Shown: one piece after another, positions 17,461-26,609 of the stretch | How positions within the stretch are numbered: position 1 is the stretch's first letter | Layout: each line of letters begins with the position of its first letter | Notes under the pieces: generated by a model | Seen by the model: the letters and a program-made list of their open reading frames with translations, nothing else | What the model was told of the DNA's origin: nothing | Database searches by the model: none | Made by a program: the position numbers and the translations under genes | From: Gemmatimonadaceae bacterium | GTDB lineage: Bacteria > Gemmatimonadota > Gemmatimonadetes > Gemmatimonadales > Gemmatimonadaceae | Assembly (NCBI GenBank): GCA_030835125.1 | Contig: JAUQWM010000032.1 | Location: 1 to 64,000, forward strand | Length of the DNA: 64,000 bases | Reading direction: 5' to 3'

Positions 17461-18258
17461 ATGCCCCGGCGCCACCTTCCGGTCGTGCGACCCTCCGCCC
17501 TCGTCACGATCGCCGCCGCCGGTGCGGCCCTGGCCGCCACGCTGCTCGTCACCCGGCCGCAGGGCGCCGCCCATGCCAGGGTCCCGGCCGGCCAGGGATT
17601 CCAGCGCTTCGTCTGGGAGCCTAACGTCCCCTACGACGGCAGGTTCACGTTCGCGCGGATCCGGTACATCGTCCGTGGGCGCAGCGGGTGGGAGTACGAC
17701 TACCCCGCAATGGAACGCCACCTGATGACGATGCTCGAGGAGATCACCGAGCTTCATCCCCACCAGTCCGGCAGCAATATCCACGACCTCGACGATCCGG
17801 AACTGCTCAGGTACCCGGTCGCCTACCTGTCCGAGCCGGGGTACTGGTACCCGACCGATAGCGAGGTGCTGGGACTCAGGAATTACCTCGCCAAGGGAGG
17901 GTTCCTGATCGTGGACGACTTCATGCTGAACGAGTGGTACAACTTCGAGCGCCAGATGCTGCGCGTGCTGCCGGGGGCGAACATCGAGCACCTCGACCTG
18001 TCGCATCCGGTGTTCGATTCCTTCTTCAAGATCGAGTCGCTCGACATGCCGTACCCGGGCCGCAACAGCCTGCGCGCGGAATTTCTCGGCATTCACGAGG
18101 ACAATGACCCGAACGGGCGCCTGATGGTGGTCATCAACTACAACAACGACATCGGGGACTACATGGAGTGGTCGAACGAGAACTTCTGGCCCGTCAACAT
18201 CTCGAACGACGCCTACAAGTTCGCGATCAACTACATCATGTACGGGATGACGCATTGA
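17461..18258 (+). CDS. Exported DUF4159 domain protein
   Basis: About 265 residues with an N-terminal signal or anchor (VVRPSALVTIAAAGAALAATLL). The mature part matches the DUF4159 pattern: RIRYIVRG, a conserved YP-AYLSEPGYWYPT, LRNYLAKGGFLIVDDF, LSHPVFDSFF and a C-terminal KFAINYIMYGMTH. DUF4159 has a class I glutamine-amidotransferase-like fold and no known function. A GTG at 17449 is an alternative start. The stop overlaps a possible TTG start of the next gene (TTGA at 18255-18258), which suggests coupling to the M23 peptidase. Confidence 0.85.
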   Translation: MPRRHLPVVRPSALVTIAAAGAALAATLLVTRPQGAAHARVPAGQGFQRFVWEPNVPYDGRFTFARIRYIVRGRSGWEYDYPAMERHLMTMLEEITELHPHQSGSNIHDLDDPELLRYPVAYLSEPGYWYPTDSEVLGLRNYLAKGGFLIVDDFMLNEWYNFERQMLRVLPGANIEHLDLSHPVFDSFFKIESLDMPYPGRNSLRAEFLGIHEDNDPNGRLMVVINYNNDIGDYMEWSNENFWPVNISNDAYKFAINYIMYGMTH

Positions 18259-18290
18259 ATCGTCGTGGGACGCCGGTGGCCCGTCGGGGC

Positions 18291-19667
18291 ATGGCCGCGA
18301 TGATCCGGGCCCTCCGTGGCCCAGCGGAACGGAAGCCATCTCGCTGGCGCCTGGTTGCGTCGGCGGCCCTCGTCACCATGGCGGGATGCGACACGATCCG
18401 CGATGCCGCCGAGGGCCTGCTCGATCACCGCACCCCGCGGCAACGTTATGCGGACGCGCTCACGGCCGCCGGACTCGGGACCACGGCGCTGGCCGGCGAC
18501 TGGACGGGTGCCGGGCGCCGCGCCCTCGTGGACGCGCCCCTGGTGACGTCGCCGTACGAGGAGGAAGGGTACCTGTCGCCCGGCGAACCGGTGGCGATCG
18601 CGTTCCGGATCCGCGTCAGGCGCGGGCAGGAAGTTTCCCTGCAGGTGGAACTCCCGGGCGATACCTCCACCACGCTCTTTGTCGACGCCTGGGTGATGGA
18701 AGGCGATTCGGTCCCGGACTATGGGCACGTGGCATCGGCCGATTCCGGGGAGCGGAGCCTCCGCATCTCGCCTCGCCGGGACGGCGAGATGATCCTCCGC
18801 GCCCAGGCCGAGCTGCTCCGGGGGGGACGGTTCCGGGCGGTCGTGCGGCTGTCGCCGACGCTCGCGTTCCCGGTGAAGCCTGGCACCGAGCGAGATGTGG
18901 GCAGCCGGTTCGGCGCGCCGCGCGACGCCGGCTCCCGCAGCCACCACGGTATCGACATCTTCGCCGCGCGCGGTACGCCGGTCGTCGCCGCGGCGCCCGG
19001 CGTGGTGAACCGGGTGCAGGAAACGCCGATCGGCGGCAAGGTGGTCTGGATGCGCGACACGCTCGGGAATTCGCTGTACTATGCCCACCTCGATCGCCAG
19101 GCGGTGACGGCGGGCATGCGCGTCGGCCTCGGTGACACGCTGGGCTTCGTCGGCAACACCGGCAATGCCCGCACCACACCTCCCCACCTTCACTTCGGGG
19201 TCTATCGCCGGGGTGAGGGTCCCGTGGACCCCTGGTGGTTCGTCCACCGACCGCGAGGCTCCGCGCCGCGACTCGTTGCGGACACGGCGCGCCTTGGACG
19301 ATGGATCCGGCCCGCGAACCGCCGCGCCCTGCTGCAATCCGGTCCCAGCCCGCGCGCAGACACCGTGCGGTTCCTCATGCCCCACGCGGCGATGCGGGTC
19401 CTGTCGGCCGCCGGGGAATGGTATCGCGTGCGAATGCCGGATGGCGCCACCGGGTTCGTGAGCGCGCGCCACACCGAGTCCGCCGAGGTGGCCATTGGCC
19501 GCCTGCCCATCGAGGGCGCCGTCCTGGCGCGGCCTGCCCCGGCGACGGCGCCCTCCGATGTCGTCGCCGTGTTAGGCGGTGCCGATTCCGTCGCGGTGCT
19601 CGGCCGGTTCAACGACTACGTCCTGGTCCGTTCCCGCCGCGGCGTCGGCTGGGTGCAGCACCAGTAA
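18291..19667 (+). CDS. Lipoprotein M23 (LytM-type) metallopeptidase
   Basis: 458 residues from ATG 18291; a TTG at 18255 that overlaps the DUF4159 stop is an alternative. The N-terminus holds a lipobox-like VTMAGC. After about 190 residues of unknown domain comes the M23 endopeptidase: HHGIDIFAARGTPVVA supplies H and D of the zinc site, and PPHLHFGVY supplies the HxH motif. The zinc ligands look complete, so the enzyme should be active on peptidoglycan cross-links. The last 120 residues resemble two SH3-like modules (VRFLMPHAAMRVLS, VAVLGGADSVAVLG). A wall-remodelling role outside the inner membrane is inferred. Confidence 0.87.
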   Translation: MAAMIRALRGPAERKPSRWRLVASAALVTMAGCDTIRDAAEGLLDHRTPRQRYADALTAAGLGTTALAGDWTGAGRRALVDAPLVTSPYEEEGYLSPGEPVAIAFRIRVRRGQEVSLQVELPGDTSTTLFVDAWVMEGDSVPDYGHVASADSGERSLRISPRRDGEMILRAQAELLRGGRFRAVVRLSPTLAFPVKPGTERDVGSRFGAPRDAGSRSHHGIDIFAARGTPVVAAAPGVVNRVQETPIGGKVVWMRDTLGNSLYYAHLDRQAVTAGMRVGLGDTLGFVGNTGNARTTPPHLHFGVYRRGEGPVDPWWFVHRPRGSAPRLVADTARLGRWIRPANRRALLQSGPSPRADTVRFLMPHAAMRVLSAAGEWYRVRMPDGATGFVSARHTESAEVAIGRLPIEGAVLARPAPATAPSDVVAVLGGADSVAVLGRFNDYVLVRSRRGVGWVQHQ

Positions 19668-19675
19668 TCCGCGGG

Positions 19676-22600
19676 TCACGCCGCGGCGGACGCCGCCCGC
19701 CGTCGCGAGACCATCGCCCCGGCAAGGAACAGCACCGCAATGAGTACCAGTCCCAGTCCGTGACCGGCACGCTCCGTCGCGGTCGGAGCAGCGAGCGCGG
19801 AGCGCAGTTGCCCGATGCCGTCGATCAACAGCGCCGCCATCAGCCACGAGAGCACGCTGACGCGTCCCCACGCGTACAACGCGAGCAGGATCCCGCCGCC
19901 GCTCACGAGCCGCCACGCGAGCGGCACCACCGCGAACGACTTTGCACCCGTGAGTTCATCGGCGAAAAGCGCGCCGCCCACGAGGGCCAGCAGCAACAGC
20001 GCCATGGCTCCGCGCACCCGTCCCTTTCGGGGGAAGCCGGTGACCGAGAGCGCGGGAATCGCCACCGCGAGGACCATGACGACTGCACCCGGGATCACGG
20101 CCAGCGCCGGGGCCAGGACCGGCGCGATCAGGTCCAGTGCGGTCCCCGGTGAAGCGGGTACTCCATCGGGACGGACCCACTGCCCCGCCAGCGTCATGGC
20201 CGACGCCATGCCGCCGATGCATGACGCGGCCACCGTGTCGTCCGACCAGCGGCCGGAAGAGACACCGGCGAAGAACGGAATCCCTTCACGGCGCCGCAGG
20301 CCGTTCGTCAGCGACCAGAACAACCACATCATCAGGACGCCCACCAGGACGACGACCTGGGTCATCGCAATGGTCGTCAGGAACGCGCCCCAGGGCATGG
20401 AGGTGTCGTAGTTCGAGAGCTCCGCGGGAAGGGACTGCAGGCCGCTGCCGAGCATGGACAACGCGATGGCCGCACCGGCCGCCAGGAGCACGGGGCGTGC
20501 GAAGTCGTCGGCCAGCAGCAGGGGACGGCGCCGTCCGCGAATCACGCCCAGGATCACCAGGGTGATGGCCGCGACGCCGAAGCCGGTCATCACCGCGATG
20601 GACGTCTGCGCCGAACGCCGGGTCTCCCGCTCGAAGGTCTCGGGCAACGTGACGCCCCGGCGGATCTCGATGACCTCATCCCCGGCGATGGACACCCTCG
20701 CGCGCGCGCTGGCGCCCGCGGGGAGGACGACCGCCGAGTCGATGAACGTGATGGTGGCGTCGCGTCGCGCCGGACGGGGCTCGACGACCAGGTCCGTCTC
20801 GACCAGGCGATCATGCGCGTAGCCCGCCGCGCGAAGTGCCGCCGTCGCCAGGGTGCGGAGGGAATCGTTCGCGAGGGAAGCGCCGGGCGCATCCTCCGGG
20901 ACAATGTGACGGACGTCGAGCGGGCGACCGTCGGGATAGACGCGGGCGCGCCATTCTTCCGTGCGCTCGGCCAGCGACGTATCGGTGTGCACGTACCGCA
21001 CGACCCACCACGAGGGCACCGCGTAGGTGGAGGCCAGGGTCGTCGCGAGCGACTCGGCGTGCTCCCGCTCGAGGAATCGGCGCCATCCGCCGATGGTGTC
21101 ACCCGAGGTCGCGGTGAGCCGTCGCCACGTGTCCGGGTCGGCGCCCCGATTGCGGACGAGCGAATCCCCCACGGCGATCGCGCGATCGCGGGACGCGGTG
21201 AAGGCCGGCCCGAGCGGCGGCCTGGATGGCGTCGCGATCGCCAGCACCAGGGCGGTGAGCGGGAGCGCGATGGCGAGGGTGCGGGTACGGGCGCCGGCGG
21301 CGGCGCGCTCCTGGACGGGCTCCGGCGGGGCGGACGACGGTGCGGGCGTGGGCGGGCTCCAGCCCTGGAAGTACGCGTCCCCGCCTAACGTCAACCACCC
21401 GCCCTGCCGGAGGCGGGCCCAGAGGACCGCGAGGAGGGGTGAGAGCAGCACGAGCCCCAGCAGTCCCGTCGTGAGCTGGTACCGGGCCCCCGACCCACCA
21501 GTCGCAAACAGGCCGAAGAGCACCAGGTCGTAGAGGAAGTGCGCGATGACCGGCACCAGCAGCCCGTAGCGCAGGAACAGGACGCCCCACAGGCACGCCT
21601 CGAGGAAGATCTCCACGCCGCGCGAATAGGGCGGCCACGACGGGTAGTTCGAGTGCGCAAAGCCGAACAGCAGCGCGGTCCCCACGACCCCGGCCGCCAT
21701 CCATCGATCGCGATCCGCGCGCGGTGCGGCCCAGAGGGCGACGAGCGACAGCGGGATCGCCCGGAACAACGCCTCCTCCGAGACGGCCGCCTGGAGCGAG
21801 AGGGCGACGCCGGCCAGCCAGGGGAACGCCGTCGCGATCTGGTTCGGGTCGTCGATCATCTCGCTCGGCACCCACCAATCGAGCACGGTGCGCGTGACCA
21901 GGTAGAAGCCGGCCACGTAGGCGAATCCGACCGCCGCCATGACGTAGCCACCGCCGACGCGCGAGGCGACCTCGCGCGTTCCGCGGTAGCGCCAGAGCTT
22001 CCACCAGTCGAGGTGCCATGGGAACGCCTGGCGCGTGAGCACCTCCGCGGTGGCGAGCGTGAGCGTGAGCAGGAGCATCGTCCCGGCGCCTCCCACGATC
22101 GCGACCGCGACGCCGCCCAGCCTGAACAGGTCAGGGGACATCGCGGTGTCGTAGGCGATCCAGGCTGCCGGCAGGGCATTCAGCGTGGCCGCGGTCGCGA
22201 GGATCCCCCCGATCGCCCCGATGACCATCGGCGGTTTCCACCGGATGGCGTGCTCGCGCGCATAACGACGCAGCGACATCGCCGCCACGACGACCAGGGC
22301 CATCAGGCCGAGGGTAGAGAACGTGGCGAGGAGGTCGTTGGACGAGCGCATCTCGTCGTAGCGCCTCGCGAACGACTCCGGGATTTCCACGTACGACCGG
22401 GCCTCGGCCGGCAGGTCGCCGGCCATGACCACCGAGAACCGGAGCGGCGCACCGCCAACCCGCCGGTCCGACCGTTCCCACCGGAAGGTGCGATCGACCC
22501 GGCCGCTCGGGGACCGCGTGACGTGCGACGAGGCGACGAAGCCCCAGTCGCCGGGGAGGTCGCCCAGCCACGTCCTCCGGATGGAGTCCGCGAGTGCCAG

Positions 22601-23086
22601 GGCCGACGCGCTGTCGAGCGACGGGCGCGTCAGGGAGTCGGGGAGGACACGACGGAATGCCGTGACGCGCCCGTCGGGCGACAGCCTGAGCTGCACCTCG
22701 CTCGCCTCGCCAGGCACGAAGGCACGCACCTGCCAGCTGAAGAGCGGCGCATCCCGGCCGCGCAGCAAGGCATCCAGGGAATCCTTCCCGCCGCCTCCCA
22801 GTTCGATGAACGTCCGCAGCGAGTCATTGGACGCGAACATGATGGCTCGGCGCGCCGAATCCGGGGCCAGTTGGTGCGCGACGATGAACGAGTCCGCGCG
22901 CTGCAGCGCGATCGCGCGGTCGACCCGATCCTGCACCGCAACGATCGGGAACGCTCGCGGAAACAGCCACGTGGCGAGCGCGGCAGCGCCGACCCCGAGC
23001 AGGGCGAACCAGGAAGAACGACGGGCCACGACGGTGGGATTGGAGACGGGCCGCGGTGGCTGTGCCAGGAACGGGGTCCCGGACAT
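19676..23086 (-). CDS. Giant CPBP-family membrane protease with duplicated architecture
   Basis: 1136 residues from ATG 23086; a TTG at 23101 with a good GGTGAGG site is an alternative start. After one helix, about 200 residues form an extracytoplasmic domain, then seven or more helices carry the CPBP (CAAX protease/Abi) motifs: SEEALFR for EExxxR, FGFAH for FxxxH and HFLYD for HxxxD. After residue 600 the order repeats: one helix, an extracytoplasmic domain, then helices. AYDTAMSP in the first half matches NYDTSMPW in the second, but the second half lacks the EExxxR, FxxxH and HxxxD residues. So it looks like a duplicated protein with one active and one degenerate protease half. Typical CPBP proteins are 200-350 residues. 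Substrate unknown. Confidence 0.87.
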   Translation of the reverse strand: MSGTPFLAQPPRPVSNPTVVARRSSWFALLGVGAAALATWLFPRAFPIVAVQDRVDRAIALQRADSFIVAHQLAPDSARRAIMFASNDSLRTFIELGGGGKDSLDALLRGRDAPLFSWQVRAFVPGEASEVQLRLSPDGRVTAFRRVLPDSLTRPSLDSASALALADSIRRTWLGDLPGDWGFVASSHVTRSPSGRVDRTFRWERSDRRVGGAPLRFSVVMAGDLPAEARSYVEIPESFARRYDEMRSSNDLLATFSTLGLMALVVVAAMSLRRYAREHAIRWKPPMVIGAIGGILATAATLNALPAAWIAYDTAMSPDLFRLGGVAVAIVGGAGTMLLLTLTLATAEVLTRQAFPWHLDWWKLWRYRGTREVASRVGGGYVMAAVGFAYVAGFYLVTRTVLDWWVPSEMIDDPNQIATAFPWLAGVALSLQAAVSEEALFRAIPLSLVALWAAPRADRDRWMAAGVVGTALLFGFAHSNYPSWPPYSRGVEIFLEACLWGVLFLRYGLLVPVIAHFLYDLVLFGLFATGGSGARYQLTTGLLGLVLLSPLLAVLWARLRQGGWLTLGGDAYFQGWSPPTPAPSSAPPEPVQERAAAGARTRTLAIALPLTALVLAIATPSRPPLGPAFTASRDRAIAVGDSLVRNRGADPDTWRRLTATSGDTIGGWRRFLEREHAESLATTLASTYAVPSWWVVRYVHTDTSLAERTEEWRARVYPDGRPLDVRHIVPEDAPGASLANDSLRTLATAALRAAGYAHDRLVETDLVVEPRPARRDATITFIDSAVVLPAGASARARVSIAGDEVIEIRRGVTLPETFERETRRSAQTSIAVMTGFGVAAITLVILGVIRGRRRPLLLADDFARPVLLAAGAAIALSMLGSGLQSLPAELSNYDTSMPWGAFLTTIAMTQVVVLVGVLMMWLFWSLTNGLRRREGIPFFAGVSSGRWSDDTVAASCIGGMASAMTLAGQWVRPDGVPASPGTALDLIAPVLAPALAVIPGAVVMVLAVAIPALSVTGFPRKGRVRGAMALLLLALVGGALFADELTGAKSFAVVPLAWRLVSGGGILLALYAWGRVSVLSWLMAALLIDGIGQLRSALAAPTATERAGHGLGLVLIAVLFLAGAMVSRRRAASAAA

Positions 23087-23130
23087 GAGGCCACCAGCCA
23101 ACGCTGAACCTCACCCCATCCCGGGCGCCG

Positions 23131-23178
23131 TCAAGCAGCGACGCCGACCGGGCAGGTTTGCCGGTCGGCGTCGCTTGA
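23131..23178 (-). terminator. Terminator of the tmRNA gene
   Basis: A perfect 14-bp stem (23138-23151 with 23161-23174) carries an outer TCAA/TTGA extension across a 3-base bulge, just past the tmRNA 3' end. The symmetry lets it work in both directions. Confidence 0.8.
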
Positions 23179-23180
23179 AG

Positions 23181-23535
23181 TGGAGGCGCGGGGATTCGAA
23201 CCCCGGTCCGAAGAAGGATCGACCACAGCGTCTACGTGCGTATCTCACCGTTCAGGGTCTCCGGAAACTGGCCGATGAGCCGCCGATTCCCGGACAAGCC
23301 TTCTTTCATTTCGCCCGTCGCCAGAAGGCGTAGCGCCGGACTATCCCGATATTGCGATACCCACGGCGCCGCCTCGGGCGGGCTTCACCATGGGCAGGCG
23401 GTAACCCGAAGGTTACGCAGCCAGTGCCAGGTTGTTGTTGGCAGTTAAAGCGTTTCCCGAGTGTTTAACCAGGGCTCAGGAGTCCTGGGCACGCTGCCAC
23501 AGCTTCACCGACCCCGTCGAAGCCAAGTCGCCCCC
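23181..23535 (-). ncRNA. ssrA: Transfer-messenger RNA (tmRNA)
   Basis: One-piece tmRNA of about 355 nt. The 5' end GGGGGCG pairs with the 3' end CGCCTCC(A) to form the acceptor stem; the terminal CCA is encoded. The T-arm GGTTCGAATCC is present. The tag reading frame on the minus strand (23442 to 23413) encodes ANNNLALAA followed by TAA, a classic proteolysis tag. The tRNA-like 5' sequence GACTTGGCTTCGACGGGG is also typical. The RNA, with SmpB, rescues stalled ribosomes and tags incomplete proteins. The smpB gene is not in the window. Confidence 0.96.
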
Positions 23536-23624
23536 GTAGGTCTTGATCAAACGTACTTCATTCCTGACACAGATTCAACGGATCAGACGTACCAATCGAC
23601 GTGAAGTCAACGGTCCGAAATCCC

Positions 23625-24584
23625 ATGGAAGCAATGCCTTGGCCGATTCGCCGAAAGCTCCCGCTCATCGTCGCGTTCTGCGCGGCGTGCACGGGCTCCG
23701 ACGACCGTCCCCCTCCCGCTGACCGGTCCGGCGTCACGTCCGTGTTGAAGGTGGAAACATCTCTCAACAATCGGCTCGTGGAAAACTCGGTGGCGGTCAC
23801 AAGTGTGACTCAAGCGGGTATTGTCTTCGGGCTGAACGATTCGGGGCATGACCCGATTGTCTTCGCATTCGATTCCACGGGAGTCGCGCGCGGCTCGTGG
23901 GCGGTTTCCGGCGCCAGGAACCGAGACTGGGAAGCCGCAGCCCTGGGCCCCTGCACCGGTGACTCGGGTCGAAGCTGCCTGTACATCGGGGACGTGGGGG
24001 ACAACGACGCCCGGCGGCGTTCGGTCACCGTGTACCAGGTCCTCGAGCCCACGCTGACTCGCGGGTCGTCAATCGCCGGCGGCTCGGTCGAAATCCACGC
24101 GCGCCTCGAAGTGAGGTACCCGGATCGGCCGCACGACGTCGAGGCGATGTACGTCGCGAAGGACGGGACCCTGTTCCTCATCACGAAGCGCCGCCTCCTC
24201 GATCGCGCTGGGAGCCCGCGTCCGGCGCTGATCTTCCGGGTTTCCCCAGGCGCGTGGGACACGCGGGGGCCAGTGACCGCGACACTCGCCGACAGCCTGC
24301 CTGTCGTCCCGGGGTCCGCCCCGGGTCGTCAGGTGACAGACGCGGCGCTGTCGTCGGACGGGAAATGGCTCGCGGTCAGGACGTACTCGGAGGTGTTCAC
24401 CTTCCGGATCGACCAGGCCACGGGAATGCCGGCCCGCGAGACGCCACCGACGTCGTTCACCATCCTCGGCCTGGAGGAACGACAGGGCGAGGGGATCGGC
24501 TGGTGGTGGGACAGCCGGCGGCTGGTGCTCACCAGCGAAGGGCAGCGATCGCCCCTCTTCGTCGTGGAGTGCGGGAGGTCGTGA
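23625..24584 (+). CDS. Exported protein, probable beta-propeller
   Basis: About 319 residues from ATG 23625; a GTG at 23601 and an ATG at 23634 are alternatives. The N-terminus is hydrophobic with FCAACTG, which may be a lipobox. The body has repeated strand patterns such as AGIVFGLNDSGHDP, LYIGDVGDND and DAALSSDGKWLAVRTY, like a six- or seven-bladed beta-propeller. No enzyme motif was recognised. The stop codon is inside a 22-base inverted repeat, and larB ends inside the other arm. Confidence 0.75.
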   Translation: MEAMPWPIRRKLPLIVAFCAACTGSDDRPPPADRSGVTSVLKVETSLNNRLVENSVAVTSVTQAGIVFGLNDSGHDPIVFAFDSTGVARGSWAVSGARNRDWEAAALGPCTGDSGRSCLYIGDVGDNDARRRSVTVYQVLEPTLTRGSSIAGGSVEIHARLEVRYPDRPHDVEAMYVAKDGTLFLITKRRLLDRAGSPRPALIFRVSPGAWDTRGPVTATLADSLPVVPGSAPGRQVTDAALSSDGKWLAVRTYSEVFTFRIDQATGMPARETPPTSFTILGLEERQGEGIGWWWDSRRLVLTSEGQRSPLFVVECGRS

Positions 24585-24653
24585 CTCGTGATTCGTGATT
24601 CGTGACTCGGCACTTCCACTTCGGCCAACCTCGAATCACGAATCACGAGTCAC
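24581..24653. terminator. Bidirectional 22-bp inverted repeat between convergent genes
   Basis: The arms 24581-24602 and 24632-24653 are perfect reverse complements, with a 29-base loop. Each arm is made of 7-base units (GTGACTC, GTGATTC, GTGATTC). The stop codon of the propeller gene (24582-24584) and the stop of larB (24636-24638) both lie inside the arms. It probably ends transcription from both sides, although no clear T-run follows. Confidence 0.7.
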
Positions 24654-25385
24654 GATTCTCGTGGCTGCGGCCGCCGCCCCGAAACCGTTGTCGATGTTCA
24701 CCACGGTGACGCCGGCGGCGCATGAGTTGAGCATCGTGAACAGGGCCGCCAACCCGCCGAGGCTTGCGCCATAGCCAACGCTCGTGGGCACCGCGATGAC
24801 CGGGCAGGCGACCAGCCCACCCACCACCGACGGCAGCGCACCGTCCATCCCCGCCACGACAATCACCACGCCCGCCGAGGTCAAGGCCTCGCCTTGCGAG
24901 AGCAGACGGTGGATCCCGGCGACGCCGACGTCGTTCAGGCGACCGACGACATTGCCCATGGCCAGCGCGCTCTCGGCGGCTTCCTCGGCCACCGGCTGGT
25001 CGCTGGTTCCTGCGGTGATGATCAGGACCGGGCGCTTCCCCTTCACCGCGACGGGACCGACGCGCACCGTCCTCCCGACGTCGTTCGCGATCGCGTCTGG
25101 GAAGCGCGCGAGCAAGGCCACGCGTGTGGCCTCGTCGGTCCGCGTTGCCAGCGCGCCGCCCCCGTGGACAACGGTCCGCTCGGCGATCGCGACTACCTGC
25201 GACGGCGTCTTTCCCTCGGCGTAGATCACCTCGGGATAGCCCTGTCGCAACGCGCGATGATGGTCCACCGTCGCGAAGTCGAGCGTCTCGAACGGGGCCA
25301 TCGACAACTGTCGGAGGGCGATTTCCACCGTCACCGTGCCGCTGGCGACCTGGTGGAGCATGGCGAGCACGCGAGATCGATCCAC
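24636..25385 (-). CDS. larB: LarB, nickel-pincer cofactor biosynthesis carboxylase
   Basis: 249 residues from a GTG at 25385, with GGGAG upstream; an ATG at 25361 is an alternative. The C-terminal half matches the PurE-like fold of LarB: TAGTSDQPVAEEA, VVVAGMDGALPSVVGGL, VIAVPTSVGYGASLGGLAAL and VNIDNGFGAA. LarB carboxylates and hydrolyses nicotinate adenine dinucleotide to pyridinium-3,5-dicarboxylate mononucleotide, the first step of the lactate racemase cofactor. No larC, larE or larA lies in the window. The last residues RIVTRDS are encoded by an intergenic 7-base-period repeat, so its native end may have been replaced. Confidence 0.9.
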   Translation of the reverse strand: MDRSRVLAMLHQVASGTVTVEIALRQLSMAPFETLDFATVDHHRALRQGYPEVIYAEGKTPSQVVAIAERTVVHGGGALATRTDEATRVALLARFPDAIANDVGRTVRVGPVAVKGKRPVLIITAGTSDQPVAEEAAESALAMGNVVGRLNDVGVAGIHRLLSQGEALTSAGVVIVVAGMDGALPSVVGGLVACPVIAVPTSVGYGASLGGLAALFTMLNSCAAGVTVVNIDNGFGAAAAATRIVTRDS

Positions 25386-25404
25386 GAGTCTCCCGGCCCG
25401 CTGC

Positions 25405-26409
25405 CTAACCGGCGAGCGCTTCGATGGCGTCCGGGCGCTCGAGTCGGTCGAGATAATCCCGGAAGATGCCCTCCACCTCGGCGAGCGCATTGACGGCATG
25501 CAGGCGGCGGCGGAGGTCGGCCGAATCCGGCAACCCCTTCACGTACCAGCCCAGGTGCTTGCGGAACTCGATCGCGGCGCCGCGGGGATCGGCCTCGTAA
25601 TCGGCGGCCATCCGCGCGTGGCGCAGGGCGACGGCGAAGCGAGCCTCGATGGACGGCACGGCCGGGACCTCGCCCCCGTCGAGCATCGCGCGGGTCTGGG
25701 CAAAGATCCACGGCTGGCCGAATGACCCCCGGGCGATCATGATCGCATCGCAGCCGGTCGCCCGGTGCATGCGGATCGCGTCGTCCGCGGTCCTGATATC
25801 GCCGTTGCCGATGACTGGAATGTCGAGCGCCTGCTTCACCGCGGCGATCTCGTCCCACGACGCGGCCCCGGAGTACATCTGCGTCCGCGTGCGCGGATGC
25901 AGCGTCAGGGCGCGCGCGCCCGCGTCCTGGCAGCGCAGGGCAATGCCGACCGGGTCGCGCATCTGCTCGTTCCAGCCACTGCGGATCTTGACCGTGACCG
26001 GCAGGTGCGTGCCTGACGAGACGGCGCGGATCACGGCCTGGACCAGGTCGAGGTCCTTCAGGCATCCCGATCCGCCGTTGCGCTTCACGACCTTCTTGAC
26101 GGGGCAGCCGAAGTTGATGTCGATGAAGTCCGGCTGGAACACATCCGTCACGAGACGGGCGGCATCGTGCATCGCGTCGGGTTCGGCGCCGAAGATCTGG
26201 ACGCCGATCGGGCGCTCGTCGGGACCGAACCGGAGCTTGTCCAGCGTGGCCGCGTTCTCGCGGCGGATCCCTTCCGCCGACAGGAATTCCGTCACGACGA
26301 CGTCCGCCCCCCACGACCGGCAGATCCGGCGGAAGGGCGACTCCGACACCCCGGCCATCGGGGCCAGGATCACCGGGACGTCATGCTGGACGGGATAGGG
26401 AAACCGCAT
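25405..26409 (-). CDS. dusB: tRNA-dihydrouridine synthase, DusB type
   Basis: 334 residues, full length. The FMN barrel starts APMAGVSESPFR. The catalytic cysteine is C102 in INFGCPVKKVVKRNGGS. VIGNGDIRTADDA and DAIMIARGSFGQPW are the flavin-phosphate sites. The enzyme reduces uridine in the tRNA D-loop using NADPH. It lies 19 bases upstream of larB on the same strand. The stop codon is formed within a GCCTAACC sequence, a near match to the recurring octamer. Confidence 0.94.
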   Translation of the reverse strand: MRFPYPVQHDVPVILAPMAGVSESPFRRICRSWGADVVVTEFLSAEGIRRENAATLDKLRFGPDERPIGVQIFGAEPDAMHDAARLVTDVFQPDFIDINFGCPVKKVVKRNGGSGCLKDLDLVQAVIRAVSSGTHLPVTVKIRSGWNEQMRDPVGIALRCQDAGARALTLHPRTRTQMYSGAASWDEIAAVKQALDIPVIGNGDIRTADDAIRMHRATGCDAIMIARGSFGQPWIFAQTRAMLDGGEVPAVPSIEARFAVALRHARMAADYEADPRGAAIEFRKHLGWYVKGLPDSADLRRRLHAVNALAEVEGIFRDYLDRLERPDAIEALAG

Positions 26410-26519
26410 CCCTGAACCTAACTACGAATTGGGAGCGGGGTGATGGGAAGCCGGGGAACGGCGATGGTCGTCGCGTGCCAGGGTGTCGGAAAGCGTGCAA
26501 TTTGCGACGCCCCAATCAT

Positions 26520-26548
26520 TTGACGCGCTTTGGCGTACGGGCTAAGTT
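26520..26548 (+). promoter_or_regulatory. Sigma-70-type promoter of the PTS IIA-like gene
   Basis: TTGACG (26520-26525) and TAAGTT (26543-26548) are separated by exactly 17 bases and lie about 60 bases before the start codon. Confidence 0.6.
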
Positions 26549-26609
26549 GCGCCGTGGCGCCCATGTCCGGGCCGTTCATGCCGTTCCCCCCTTCTTCTTC
26601 TGTCCGCCC

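Noticed and set aside
23181-23535. A tRNA gene near 23190
   Set aside because: The T-arm belongs to the tmRNA, which also has a tag reading frame.
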